A stretch of DNA of 64,000 nt from Apteryx mantelli (Eukaryota; Chordata; Aves; Apterygiformes; Apterygidae): NCBI RefSeq assembly GCF_036417845.1, contig NC_090019.1, forward strand, positions 62,001 to 126,000. The letters run 5' to 3'. The notes below the pieces were generated by a model. It made no database searches. It saw only the letters and a list, made by a program, of their open reading frames with translations, and was not told where the DNA came from. Of this stretch, positions 34,352-43,541 are shown in pieces. The translations under genes and the position numbers were made by a program. The stretch's first letter is position 1. Each line of letters opens with the position of its first letter.

Positions 34352-37316
34352 CTGCGTTCCGGGCGGAAAAAGGCCGGTTTGGGACCATCCGGGGCCTCAA
34401 TTCTGGGGCCGAGACGGCCGGTTTGGGGCAAAACGCAGCGATTTTGGGGGCACCGCAGCCGGTTTTGGGTGTTTCTTTTCGGTGGTTTCCCACGTCTTCC
34501 TAATTCGGTATTTTTTTCCCAAAAATTTTGGGTTTTCCCCCCCCAGTTTTTGGTTCTTCCCAATTTTGGTTTTTTTTCCCCCTCAATTTTGGGGGTTTCC
34601 TCTTATTTTGGGTTTTTTTTTCTTTCTTTTTGGAGTCTTACTTTATAATTTAAACCCATTTTGGGGTGCTTTTGCCTGTTTTGGGACGTTCCTTATTACT
34701 TGATCCCCTTTTGGGCGGATTTCTGCCCGTTTTGGGTGTTTTCTCTCCATTTCTTGAGACTTTTGGGGGGATATTTCTCCATTTTGGGGTAGTTTTTACC
34801 TCTTTCTTGATGCTAATTGGAGATCGTTTCTCCATTTTGGGGTGTTTTCACTCATTTTGGGATGTTTTCTGCCATTATTTGGTCCTTTGGGGGGCGTTTT
34901 TTTCCCCTTTCCGGCACCTTCTCACCCCATAATTTAACACCGTTTTGGGGTGGTTTTGCCCATTTTTGGGTGTTTGATCCCATTTTGGGGGGATTTCTGC
35001 CCATTTTGGGCTGTTTCCCATCATTCTTCAATATTTATTTTAGAATCTCTCCCTGTTTTGGGGTGTTTTTGCCTGATTTTTGGTGTTAGTTTGGGGTCTT
35101 TTCTCCATTTTCAGGTATTTTTGCTTATTTTGAGATTTTTTCTGCCATTACTTGGTACCTTTGGGGGCATTTTTCTTTTTTTGGGATGTTTTTCCTCTTT
35201 TAGAGACATTTTTTCTCTTTTTGGGGTGTTTTTTCACCTTTTAGGGGTGTTTCTACCCCGTTTTGGTGTCTCTCCCATCATTCCATGACCCCAAATTTGG
35301 TTTTTTTCCCCCCATTCTGGGGCTCTTCCTCTTTTTGGGGGGGTCCTCCCACCCCGTTTTGGGGTGAAACCCCCCTTATTTCGGGCAGCGCCGTTTCGGG
35401 GCGCCGCCGCCATCTTGGAGCCGCCATTTTGTCCCCCCCAACCCGTTTCCCCCCCCACACTTTGGGGGTCCCGTTCCAGCGCTTTCCGCCCCGTTTCGGG
35501 GTGCCCCCCCGCCCCGTTTCGGGGCCGTTTCCCCCCGTTTCGGGGCCGTTTCCCCCCGTTTCGGGGCTCTCACCCTGGCGGAAGCTGCCCTGCGCCTGCC
35601 GCAGGCTCCGGGGCACCAGGATGCCGAACCAGGTCAGGGGGTCGCGGGGGGGCCCCGGCTTCGGGGGGGTCCCCGGTTTCGGGGGGGGCCCCGGGGGGCC
35701 CCCGCGACGCTGCCGCGGCCCTGGGGGGGGAACGGGGGGGGGTCGGTGCCAGCCCGGGACCCCCCAGATTGAGGGGGATCGAGCCCAAAAATCCGGTGAC
35801 CCCCTCAGCACCCCCCTTGACCCCCCAAATCCCCCCATGACCCCCCCAAATCGCCCTAATAACCCCCCAGGACCCCATAGCCCCCATTTGACCCCCAAAT
35901 TGCCCCGTGACCCCCCAAATCCCCCATGACCCCCCTCAAAAGCCCCTGTGACCCCCCCAAATCACCCATTGCCCCCCCAAACCTCCCCAAATCCCCCTGT
36001 GACCCCCCCAAATCGCCCCAATAACCCCCCGGGCCCCCCGTAGACCCCAATCGACCCCCCCAAATCACCCCGTGACCCCCCAAAACTCCCCATGATCCTC
36101 CCAGACCCCCCCAAATCCCCCTAATAACCCCCCAGATCCCCATAGCCCCCATTTGACCCCCCAAATCACCCTGTGACCCCCCCAAATCGCCCCATGACCC
36201 CCCAACCACCCCCACAATCCCTCTCTGACCCCCCAAATCGCCCATTGCATCCCCAACCCCCCCCAAATCCCTCTGTGACCCCCCCAAATCACCCCAATAA
36301 CCCCCCCGGCCCCCCGTAGCCCCCATTTGACCCCCCCAAATCCCCCTGTGACCCCCCAAAACGCCCCGGTACCTGCTGGGGGGTGCTCGGGGGGGCCCCC
36401 CTCCGGCGCCAGCAGCTCCTCGAAGCGGGGGGCCCCCCCCGGGCCCGGCCTGTGGGGGGGGGGGCAGAACGGAGGTGAGGGCGCCCCCAAAACTAAGGGG
36501 GACCCTCCCCCCCATTGCCACCCCCCCACTTTGGGGACCCCCCCGTCCCCTCCCCCCTCCTTGGGACCCCCCTGCCCCCCCCAAAACTGGGGACCCCCCC
36601 CGTCAACCCCCCAAAATAGGGGGCCCCCCGATGGCTCCTGTGTCCCCCTACCCCATGTCCCCAAACCCCTCCAAAGCCCTCACCCGTGTCCCTAAATGTC
36701 CCCTAATGTCCCTCAACCCCCCCCACAGCCCCCGTGTCCCTAAATGTCCCTTAATGTCCCCATCGCCGGTGTCCCCACGTCCCCCCTTCGGGTCCCCCGA
36801 CCCCCCCAATCCCCCCGGGTCCCCCAATGCCCCCCCATGTTCTCATCCCCTGTGTCCCCATGTCCCCCCTCCGTGTCCCCCAATGTCCCCCAACCCCCCT
36901 ACAGCCCCCCCCGTGTCCCTAAATGTCCCCCAATGTCCCCGTGTCCCCCGACCCCCTCCCCCAAATCCCGTATCCCCCAATGTCCCCCCCCCCCCGGCCG
37001 TGTCCCCACCTGGTGGCGACGCGGACGCGGGGGTCCATGGTGGCCCCGTACTGCAGGGCCGAAACGCGGTGGCAGCCCAGGGCGTAGCGGGCTTGGGACA
37101 GGGAGAGCCACCCCTGGGGGGGGGAGGGACACGGGTGTCACCAGGGGGGAGGGGGACACAGGCGACAGCGAGTCCCCGCGTCCCCCCCCGGCGCGTCCCC
37201 ACCTGCTCCAGGCAGGCGGCGAAGGCGTCGCGGCGCCGCTGCAGCGTCTCCAGCGCCTCGAGCAGCTCCAGCGCCGCCGCGTCCAGCTCCCGGCACAGCG
37301 CCGCCTCCGCCGCCAT
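33777..37316 (-). CDS. CCDC115: CCDC115, V-ATPase assembly factor, with repeat-derived C-terminal tail
   Basis: Orthologue of yeast Vma22: with TMEM199 it helps assemble the V-ATPase V0 sector in ER/Golgi. Coding exons in transcript order: 37316-37203, 37113-37010, 36449-36373, 35720-35574, 34351-33777; all GT-AG and all phases fit, giving 338 residues against 180 in human. Conserved blocks are [46 protein letters not shown] and the signature [18 protein letters not shown]. After LLRRK, where other vertebrates end, no stop follows; the frame continues through an 18-bp minisatellite for about 160 residues to TGA at 33777-33779. The gene is head-to-head with IMP4. Confidence 0.93.
33800..34270. 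repeat. 18-bp minisatellite within the CCDC115 reading frame
   Basis: About 24-25 units of exactly 18 bp, plus-strand form TTTCCGTGTTTCTGGAAG. Because 18 is a multiple of three and the units rarely carry stops, several frames are open on both strands; only the minus-strand frame joins a conserved coding exon. Confidence 0.93.
34352..35573. repeat. CCDC115 intron 4: TTTTGGGGTGTTTT array and YY1-like sites
   Basis: 34440-35290 is a degenerate plus-strand T-rich array (CCATTTTGGGGTGTTTT, 20-50 bp units), an AT-richer island in the window. 35290-35570 is CpG-rich with CCCCGTTTCGGGG repeats and two consensus YY1-type elements, GCCGCCATCTTGG at about 35407 and GCCGCCATTTTG at about 35422. Confidence 0.8.
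35574..35720 (-). CDS. CCDC115: CCDC115 exon 4: signature [14 protein letters not shown]
   Basis: 147 nt, phase 1 to 1. Opens with a Pro/Gly/Arg-rich linker ([17 protein letters not shown]) and then [20 protein letters not shown] and FRQ, the best conserved CCDC115 block. Acceptor after a C tract at 35722-35721, donor GTGAGA at 35573. Confidence 0.96.
35721..36372. repeat. CCDC115 intron 3: CCCCCCAAATCGCCC array
   Basis: Units of 16-40 bp around TGACCCCCCAAATCGCCCC and ATAACCCCCC in blocks of about 110-170 bp. C-rich on plus, so the sense (minus) strand is G-rich. Confidence 0.88.
36373..36449 (-). CDS. CCDC115: CCDC115 exon 3
   Basis: 77 nt, phase 2 to 1. Reads (R)[18 protein letters not shown] then PPEHPPA. 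Poorly conserved middle segment; assigned by frame and GT-AG sites (acceptor CACAG, donor GTACCG). Confidence 0.8.
36450..37009. repeat. CCDC115 intron 2: GTCCCTAAATGTCCCC array
   Basis: 36480-36640 is simple C-rich sequence; 36650-37000 contains 20-30 bp units around CCGTGTCCCTAAATGTCCCC. No coding sense seen. Confidence 0.8.
37010..37113 (-). CDS. CCDC115: CCDC115 exon 2
   Basis: 104 nt, phase 0 to 2. Reads [20 protein letters not shown] then [14 protein letters not shown]; human CCDC115 has GWLSLAKARYAMG and LQYASHMEPQV here. Acceptor CCCAG, donor GTGGGG. Confidence 0.95.
37203..37316 (-). CDS. CCDC115: CCDC115 exon 1: start codon
   Basis: 38 codons from ATG at 37316-37314: [20 protein letters not shown] then [18 protein letters not shown], an amphipathic helix as in human. 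Donor GTGGGG at 37202. The start context GGCGATGGC follows the CpG promoter directly. Confidence 0.95.
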
Positions 37317-37832
37317 CGCCCGTCACGAACCGCGGTGAAAAACCCGACAAAAAAAGGCAACTTTTTGTCTCTTTTTGCCTCTTTTTCCCTCTTTCCGCGA
37401 CGCTACAGAACCAGCGCCGCTTCGCCGCCGCCCTCGCCGCGCCGCCCCACCGCGGCCTCACGCCCGCCCGCGGCGCCCGCCAATCAGAGCGCGGCGCGCG
37501 GCGCCGCCGCCAATCAGCGCGCGCGGCGCCGCGCGGGGCGGGGCCTCGCTGAGGGCCGCCCGCCCGCCCCCGCGAAGCCGCGCCGGCCGCCATGTTTGTC
37601 GCGGGCGGCCGGGAGAGCGCCCCAACGCGCGGCGCCGGCCGCCATCTTAGAGGCGGGAGGAAGCGGCGCGCCCGCCACCATCTTAGCGGCGGGGCTTCGC
37701 CGCTCCGCCCTTTTTCCCGCAGCATGGCGCGCGCTGATTGGTCGCCGCTGGCTCGGCCAATCGGCGCCGCCCTTCTTGGTGAGGCGCTGAGGCGGCGTGT
37801 GGAGAGCGTTGAGGAGCGCAGGAGCCGCCACC
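37317..37832. promoter_or_regulatory. Bidirectional CpG promoter of CCDC115 and IMP4
   Basis: 516 bp between the two start codons, CpG-dense and repeat-free. It holds CCAAT/ATTGG boxes at 37480-37484, 37510-37514, 37737-37741 and 37757-37761 and three YY1-type elements (GCCGCCATGTTTG near 37587, GCCGCCATCTTAG near 37639, GCCACCATCTTAG near 37675). No TATA box. The same head-to-head pair is present in human, so the shared promoter is ancient. Confidence 0.9.
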
Positions 37833-37835
37833 ATG
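37833..37835 (+). CDS. IMP4: IMP4 exon 1: start codon only
   Basis: GCCGCCACCATGG is a perfect Kozak context and ATG is followed at once by donor GTACCG. Splicing to 37949 gives M-LRRQARQRREYL, the same order as human M-LRREARLRREYL. The coding part of exon 1 is thus a single codon. Confidence 0.88.
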
Positions 37836-40800
37836 GTACCGTGGCGCGTCCGGGGGGGGGGGGGGGGGGTTGGTTTGGGGGGGGCGCTGCGCCCCCTCCC
37901 CGGGGGTTATTATAGGCTCGGGGGGTATTTTGGGTTTCCCTCCCCCAGCTGCGGCGCCAGGCCCGGCAGCGGCGCGAGTACCTGCAGCGGCGGGCGCAGG
38001 AGGAGCGGCTGAGGCGGCAGCAGCAGCGCAAGGAGCAGCTGCGGCAGGCGCTGGACGGTGAGGGGAGGGGGGCGTGAAATTGGGGAGGGGGGAATGTGAA
38101 TGTGGGGGGGGGACGTGAATCTGGGGAGGGGGGATGTGAAGCTGGGGGTGATTTGGGGGGGTGACACCAATTTGGGGGGGAGGAAGCACGTTTTGGGGGG
38201 AGAGGACACAGATTTGGGGAGACGTGAATGCAGGAGAAGGGCACGGTGTGAATTTGGGGGGGGGAGAGGACCCGAATGTGGGGGGAAGGACTCCAACTTG
38301 GGGAAAAGAGGAGGAATTTGGGGGGAAAGGACCCAAATTTGGGGGAAAGAGGAGAAATTTGGAGGGAGAGGACCCGGATTTGGGGAAAAGAGGAGAAACT
38401 TGGGGGGAAAGGACTTGGGTTTGAGGGGAAGGACATAAACTTGGGGAAAAGAGAAGAAATTTGAGGGAAGAGGACCCAAATTTGGGGGGTGGAGACCAAA
38501 TTTTGGGGAAGGGACTTGAATTTGGGGGGAAAGGACCCCAGCTTTGGGGGGAAAGGACTGGAATTTGGGGGGAAAGCATCAGAATTTGGAGAAGAAGACA
38601 AGAATCTGGGGGGAAAGGACAGGATTTGGGGGAAAAAAACATGAATTTGGGGGAGAAGAATCTGTGGGGGGAAAAGTGCCCTGATTTGAGAGGGTAGAGA
38701 GGAATCCCGAGGGAAAGAACAAGGTTTTGGGGAAGAAAGTAGGGATTTAGAAGAAAAAGACATAAATTTAGAGAAGAACATGAATCTGAGAGGTGCAGGA
38801 TGCGATTTTGGGGTGGAAACCTCGGATTTGGGACCCCTCTGACCCCCCTCCTTCCACCGCAGAGAACCGGCCGCTGCCCCCGGAGCTGCGCCATGACGCC
38901 TTGGCCCTGCAGACGGCCCTGGAGTTCGACGGCCCCGACGGGGACGGTGAGTGACCGCCGAAACTCCCCAAAATCCGGGAAGCGACTGACCCAAAACCCT
39001 CCAAAATTAGGGAACGGATCGGGCGGGAATATCCCCCAAATTGGGGGGCGAAACTTCCCCGAATTGGGGAATGGTTCGGCCCCAAATTCTCCCCCTGGAT
39101 TGTGGAATGGTTCAGTCCTAAATTCCCCCAAAATTAGGGAACGGTTTGGCTCAAATTTTGCCCAAATTGGAGAATAATTTGACCCCCGAATCCCCCCCCC
39201 AAAATTGGGGTGTGGATTGGCCCCAAATTCCCCTAAGATCAGGGGATGGTTTTGCTCTGAATTTCTCTTAATTTGGAGGTTGTTTTTGCCCCAAATTCCC
39301 CCCCAAATTGGGGCATGAAACGGCCCCAAATGCCCCCCAAAATTGGGGACTGGACTGGACCGATTCCCCCACCCCCAAAATCTCTCCCAAATTGGGGAGT
39401 GGTTTAGTCCTAAAATCTTCCCCAAATTGGAGATGGTTTGACCCCCAAATTCCCTCCCAATTTGGGGAGCGGTTTAGCCCCAAATTCCCCTAAATTAACC
39501 CCAAATTCCCCCCCCATGACAGAATGGTTCAGTCCTACCCCCCCCCCCCATGGGGGAATGGTTTGGCCCAACACCCCCCTGTGAGGGAGCCCCGCGGGGG
39601 GCGTGGCCTGGCCGAGTGGGCGTGGCCCCGCCTGAGCCCCCTCCCCCTCCGCATGGCAGAGGTCACGGGTTGCCAGGACGACGAGTACCGGTGGGCGGGG
39701 CTGGAGCCCCCCAAGGTGATGGTGACGACGTCGCGGGAGCCCAGCGCCCGCCTCCGGGCCTTCGCCAAGGTGTGTGGGGGGGTGGGGCCTCCGTGAGGGG
39801 GCGGGGCCTCGGGGAGCCGGGGGGCGGGGCCTGGAGGGGGCTGCTGTGTGCATGGTTGTTGCATCTGTTAGGTATGTGGGGGGGGAATAGGGGGTGGGGC
39901 CGGGTGGGGCCACGCCCCTCAGAGCTGGTGGCTCCGCCCCCTCAGTGAGGCCACACCCCCCATTGCTGAGAGGTGATGGGAATGGTAGGTGCAAAGGGGG
40001 TGGAGCCATCTGTAGCCCCCCCCCTTTGCTGGGGGTATGGCAGGTGTGATGAAAGGGGTGGTGCCTGGTGTGGCCACGCCCCCCCACGTGGCCACACCCC
40101 CCCAACATGCAGCTGCTGGGGCTGGGGAGAGCTGGGTGCCCTGTGGGGGGGGGCAGGTCTGGGGAGGTGTGGGCGGGGCTTGAGGCAGCAGGGGTGTGTC
40201 CCATCGGTGTCTCCACCCCCTTTCGTATGGCTCCGCCCCCCAGGAGATGCAGCAAAGGGGGGGCTGAACCTGGGCTGAGCTGGGTGCTCTGGTGGAGGAG
40301 GGGGCGGGGTTTGGGGTGGCATGGGTGGGGCGGGCGTGTCCCAGCAGTGGCCCCGCCCCCTCCCCGTGGCCCCGCCCCCCCGGAGGTGCAGCTGGTGGTG
40401 CTGGGGGCTGGGCCGAGCTGGGCACCCTGGGGGGGGGAGGGTTTGGGGGTGGCATGGGTGGGGTTTGGGGTGGCAGGGGCGTGTCCCATGGGTGACCCCG
40501 CCCCCCGGGTGTGGCCACGCCCCCCCAGGAGGTGCGGCTGGTGGTGCCGGGGGCGCGGGGGCTGAACCGGGGCCGGGCCGAGCTGGGCGCCCTGGTTGCC
40601 GCCTGCCGGGCCGCCGGTGTCACCGACCTGCTGGTGCTGCACGAGACCCGGGGGCGGCCCGGTGAGTGGGGAGGGGGGCGGGGCCTGCTGGGAGGGGCGG
40701 GGCTTCCTGGAGGGGAGGGGCTTCAGGGGGGGCTGGGAGGGCTTGTGTCTTTCCTGGGTGGGAGTGGGTGGAGGGGCGGGGCTTGGGGAGGGCTGGGGGT

Positions 40801-43201
40801 GGGTGGGGCTTGGGGGTGGCCCCAGGGCATGCTGGGATGCGGGAGAGCCTGGGGCCCCAGTGCATGCTGGGATTGGAGGGGGGTGCCCCCAGGGCATGCT
40901 GGGAAGGGGGGAGGCCTATGGGGCCCCAGGGCATGCTGGGAAGGAGGGAGGTCATGGTGCCCTGGAGCATGCTGGGAAGGGGGAGGCTTATGGTACCCCA
41001 GGGCATGCTGGGAAAGGGGGAAAAGCACCCAACCCCAGTGCATGCTGGGATGTGGGAGAGCCTGGGGCCCCAGGGCATGCTGGGATTGGAGGGGGGCACC
41101 CCCTAGGGCATGCTGGGAAGGAGGAGGAAGTCCAGGGCACCCCAGGGCATGCTGGGATTGGAGGGGGGTGCCCCCAGGGCATGCTGGGAAGGGGGGAGGC
41201 CTATGGGGCCCCAGGGCATGCTGGGAAGGAGGGAGGTCATGGTGCCCTGGAGCATGGTGCGAAGGGGGAGGCCTATGGTACCCCAGGGCATGCTGGGAAA
41301 AGGAGAAAAGCACCCAACCCCAGTGCATGCTGGGAGGTGGGAGAGCCTGGACCCCCAGGGCATGCTGGGATTGGAGGGGGGCACCCCCAGGGCATGCTGG
41401 GAAGGAGGAGGAAGTCCAGGGCACCCCAGGGCCTGCTGGGAAGGGGGAAGACTGGGATGTGCTGGGGAAGGGGGGGGGGGAGTCATGGTGCCCCAGGGCA
41501 TGCTGGGAGGGGGAGGTGGGGGAAGCAGCCAACCCCAGTGCATGCTGGGATGCGGGAGAGCCTGGGGCCCCAGGGCATGCTGGGATTGGAGGGGGGTGCC
41601 CCCAGGGCATGCTGGGAAGGGGGGAGGCCTATGGGGCCCCAGGGCATGCTGGGAAGGAGAAGGGGGTCATGGTGCCCCAAAGCATGCTGGGAAGGGGGAG
41701 AACTGGAATGTGCTGGGGAAGGGAGGGGGGGTCATGGTGCCCCAGGGCATGCTGGGAAGGGGGAGGAATCAGGATACCCCAGGGCATGCTGGGAAGGAGG
41801 AGGAGGTCCAGGGCACCCCAGGGCCTGCTGGGAAGGGGGAAGCAGGCACCAAACCGGGTGCGGGGAGTGCGGGTGTGTTGAAGGGGGGGGGGGGGCGGCC
41901 CCGGTGCACGCTGGGAAGGCGGCGGCCATGTTGACGCGTCCCTTGTCCCCCCCCCCGCGTGCGTGTGGCAGACGGGCTGGTGGTGTCGCACCTGCCGCAC
42001 GGCCCCACGGCCCACTTCGCCCTGACGGGGGCGGTGGGGCGGCACGAGGTGCCAGGCTTGGCGCCCATGGCGCTGCAGGCGCCCCACGTGCTGCTGCCGG
42101 GCCTCGAGAGCCGCCTGGGGCGCCGGGTGAGTGGCATGGGGACATTGGGGACACAGTGGGGACACGGGGACACGGCGGGGACAGCGGGGACATGGCGGGG
42201 ACGGGAAACGTGGAGGAACGGGGATGGAGGAACATGGAAGAACATGGAGGAATGAGGATGTGGAGGGACTTGGGGCACGGGGGGACATGGGGGGACGTGG
42301 AGGGACATGGGGGGACGTGGAGGGACATGGGGGGACGTGGAGGGACATGGGGGGACACGGAGGAACATGGAGGGACACGGGGGGACACAGGTGACACACG
42401 GTGGCCCTGTCCCCCCCCCCCAGGTGGGCGCCATCCTCAAGCACCTCTTCCCGGTGCCGCGGCCCGACAGCCGCCGCGTCGTCACCTTCGCCAACACCGA
42501 TGACGTCATCTCCTTCCGGTGAGGACGCTGGGGGGGACGTGGGGCCAGGGCCACCTGGGGGGGGGGACGCTGGGGTCCTGGAGGCCACCAACCCCCTGGG
42601 GACGGGGAGGCCACCGACCCCGTGGAGGCCACCGACCCCATGGAGATATGGAGACCACCGACGTCATGGAGATATGGAGGCCACCAACCCCATGAGGACC
42701 CAGGGGGGGACATTGGGGACACCTGGGGGCCCCTGGGGACGTCGGGTGACGGCGGTGACGTCGCCAGGCACCACGTGTACCGGCGCCGGGGCAAGAACGT
42801 GGAGCTGACGGAGCTGGGCCCCCGCTTCGAGCTGCGCCGTGAGTGTCCCCAACTGCCACCGAGGGGGGTGACAACCGCCCTAAGGGGGTGACAACCGTCC
42901 TGGGGGGGTGACAACTGCCACCGGGAGGTGACAGCTGCCACCGCCACCACCCCAGGGGCAAATAACAGCCCGTTTGGGGGTGACACGTCACCGGGGGGGT
43001 GACGCTGCCCCGGGGGAGGGTGATAAATGCCACCGGGGGGTGACAAGTGCCACCGGGGGGGTGACACCGTCCCCGTGTCCCCTCCCAGCCTACCTGATCC
43101 GCCTGGGGACGCTGGAGCAGGGGGCGGCGGCGGACGTGGAATGGCGCTGGCACCCGTACACGGCGACGGCGCCCAAGCGGCGGCTGCTGAGCGCGGCCTA
43201 G
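37833..43201 (+). CDS. IMP4: IMP4, U3 snoRNP Brix-domain protein
   Basis: Subunit of the MPP10-IMP3-IMP4 module of the nucleolar U3 snoRNP, needed for early 18S rRNA processing. Nine coding exons: 37833-37835, 37949-38057, 38863-38946, 39660-39769, 40529-40661, 41972-42126, 42424-42518, 42768-42838, 43089-43201; all GT-AG with consistent phases, giving 290 residues against 291 in human. N-terminal charged helix (LRRQARQRREYLQRRAQEER), then a Brix domain from about residue 85: DDEYRWAGLEPPKVMVTTSR, GVTDLLVLHE, LVVSHLPHGPTAHFAL, LFPVP, VTFANTDDVISFRHHVY, GPRFELR, YLIRLGTLEQ, DVEWRWHPYT. No frame damage. Convergent with PTPN18. Confidence 0.97.
37949..38057 (+). CDS. IMP4: IMP4 exon 2: N-terminal charged helix
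   Basis: 109 nt, phase 0 to 1. Reads LRRQARQRREYLQRRAQEER then LRRQQQRKEQLRQALD. Acceptor CCCCAG ends at 37948, donor GTGAGG. Confidence 0.96.
38058..38862. repeat. IMP4 intron 2: AATTTGGGGGGAAAGGAC array
   Basis: Purine-rich units of 20-25 bp (GAATTTGGGGGGAAAGGACC, AAATTTGGGGAAAAGAGGAG), about 30 copies. The polypurine sense strand could form triplex or G-quadruplex structures. Confidence 0.9.
38863..38946 (+). CDS. IMP4: IMP4 exon 3
   Basis: 84 nt, phase 1 to 1. Reads (E)NRPLPPELRHDALALQTA then LEFDGPDGD; human has ENRLIPTELRREALALQG. Acceptor CCGCAG, donor GTGAGT. Confidence 0.96.
38947..39659. repeat. IMP4 intron 3: CCCCAAATTGGGGAATGG array
   Basis: 38950-39530 has 30-45 bp units containing the short inverted repeat CCCCAAATTGGGG plus GGTTTGGCCCC. 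39530-39659 is unique CpG-rich sequence up to the acceptor GGCAG. Confidence 0.88.
39660..39769 (+). CDS. IMP4: IMP4 exon 4: start of Brix domain
   Basis: 110 nt, phase 1 to 0. Reads (E)VTGCQDDEYRWAGLEPPK then VMVTTSREPSARLRAFAK. VMVTTSRxPS is the opening strand of the Brix fold. Donor GTGTGT. Confidence 0.97.
39770..40528. repeat. IMP4 intron 4: GCCCCGCCCCC/GTGGCCACGCC-rich repeat
   Basis: Imperfect units of about 110-150 bp joined by GGTGTGGCCACGCCCCCC, GTGGGGTTTGGGGTGGCA and GAGCTGGGTGCCCTG-type segments. Rich in GC and CACCC boxes. No exon seen. Confidence 0.78.
40529..40661 (+). CDS. IMP4: IMP4 exon 5
   Basis: 133 nt, phase 0 to 1. Reads EVRLVVPGARGLNRGRAELG then ALVAACRAAGVTDLLVLHET and RGRP. 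NRGxxELGALVxAC and GVTDLLVxHE are conserved Brix strands. Acceptor CCCCAG, donor GTGAGT. Confidence 0.97.
40662..41971. repeat. IMP4 intron 5: GGGCATGCTGGGA array
   Basis: From about 40820 to 41850, some 25 units of 33-40 bp contain GCATGCTGGGA (reverse TCCCAGCATGC), with spacers GGGGGGAGGCCTATGGGGCC, GGAGGAGGAAGTCCAGGGCA and ATTGGAGGGGGGTGCCCCC. Blocks of about 310 bp repeat (about 40880-41180, 41190-41490, 41600-41800). TCCCAGCATGC matches the centre of the ZNF143 binding motif. Confidence 0.93.
41972..42126 (+). CDS. IMP4: IMP4 exon 6
   Basis: 155 nt, phase 1 to 0. Reads (D)GLVVSHLPHGPTAHFALTG then AVGRHEVPGLAPMALQAPHV and LLPGLESRLGRR; human has VGLIVSHLPFGPTAYFTL. Acceptor TGGCAG, donor GTGAGT. 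Confidence 0.97.
42127..42423. repeat. IMP4 intron 6: GGGACATGGGGGGACGTGGA array
   Basis: About a dozen 15-20 bp units of GGGGACGTGGAGGGACATGG, very like the array of UBA1 intron k but in a different gene. Confidence 0.88.
42424..42518 (+). CDS. IMP4: IMP4 exon 7
   Basis: 95 nt, phase 0 to 2. Reads VGAILKHLFPVPRPDSRRVV then TFANTDDVISF with a split Arg. Acceptor CCCCAG, donor GTGAGG. The following intron (42519-42767) holds 15-40 bp GGAGGCCACCGACCCC units. Confidence 0.97.
42768..42838 (+). CDS. IMP4: IMP4 exon 8
   Basis: 71 nt, phase 2 to 1. Reads (R)HHVYRRRGKNVELTELGPR then FELR. Acceptor CGCCAG, donor GTGAGT. The following intron (42839-43088) holds 20-25 bp GGGGGTGACAACTGCCACCG units. 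Confidence 0.97.
43089..43201 (+). CDS. IMP4: IMP4 exon 9: C-terminus
   Basis: 113 nt, entering in phase 1. Reads (P)YLIRLGTLEQGAAADVEWRW then HPYTATAPKRRLLSAA, stop TAG at 43199-43201. Acceptor CTCCCAG. Confidence 0.97.
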
Positions 43202-43360
43202 CGCCCCGGACGCCTGGGCCCCCTTCCCGCCCGGACGCCTGGGCCCCTTTCCCCGGACGCCTGGGCCCCTTTTCCACCCGGACGCCTGGGCCCCTTCCCC
43301 GGACGCCTGGGCCCCTTTTCCCATCGCTTTTTATTTTTGCGCTTTTCACCTTATAAAACC
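43202..43360. other. Convergent 3' ends of IMP4 (+) and PTPN18 (-)
   Basis: The IMP4 stop is followed within six bases by five copies of CCCGGACGCCTGGGCCCC (43206-43320), then a small AT-rich patch. On plus, TATAAA at 43352-43357 is a variant poly(A) signal for IMP4. On minus, AATAAA (TTTATT at 43330-43335) serves PTPN18. The two 3' UTRs would overlap or abut. Confidence 0.65.
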
Positions 43361-43473
43361 AAAGTCGCTTTTTTCCTTCGCCGCCTCCTTCGTCGCCGAA
43401 GCTCCCGCGGGGGGGGAGGGGAAGGGGCCCAGGCGTCCGGGCAGAGCCCCGCCCCCCGGCCCCGCCCCCCGGG

Positions 43474-43541
43474 TCACACGCGCGACCACTCGGCCGGGGG
43501 ATCGCGGGGCCCTTTGGGCTTCCCGATGCGGCAGTTGAAGC
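43474..43541 (-). CDS. PTPN18: PTPN18 last exon: C-terminal homology motif
   Basis: 68 nt, entering in phase 1, reading GFNCRIGKPKGPRDPPAEWS then RV and stop TGA at 43476-43474. In this family the motif binds PSTPIP-type partners. Acceptor CCGCAG on minus. Confidence 0.95.

Noticed and set aside
37722-37760. Alternative IMP4 start at ATGGCGCGCGCTG
   Set aside because: Its frame does not lead to the conserved LRRQARQRREYL; the ATG at 37833 with perfect Kozak context does.
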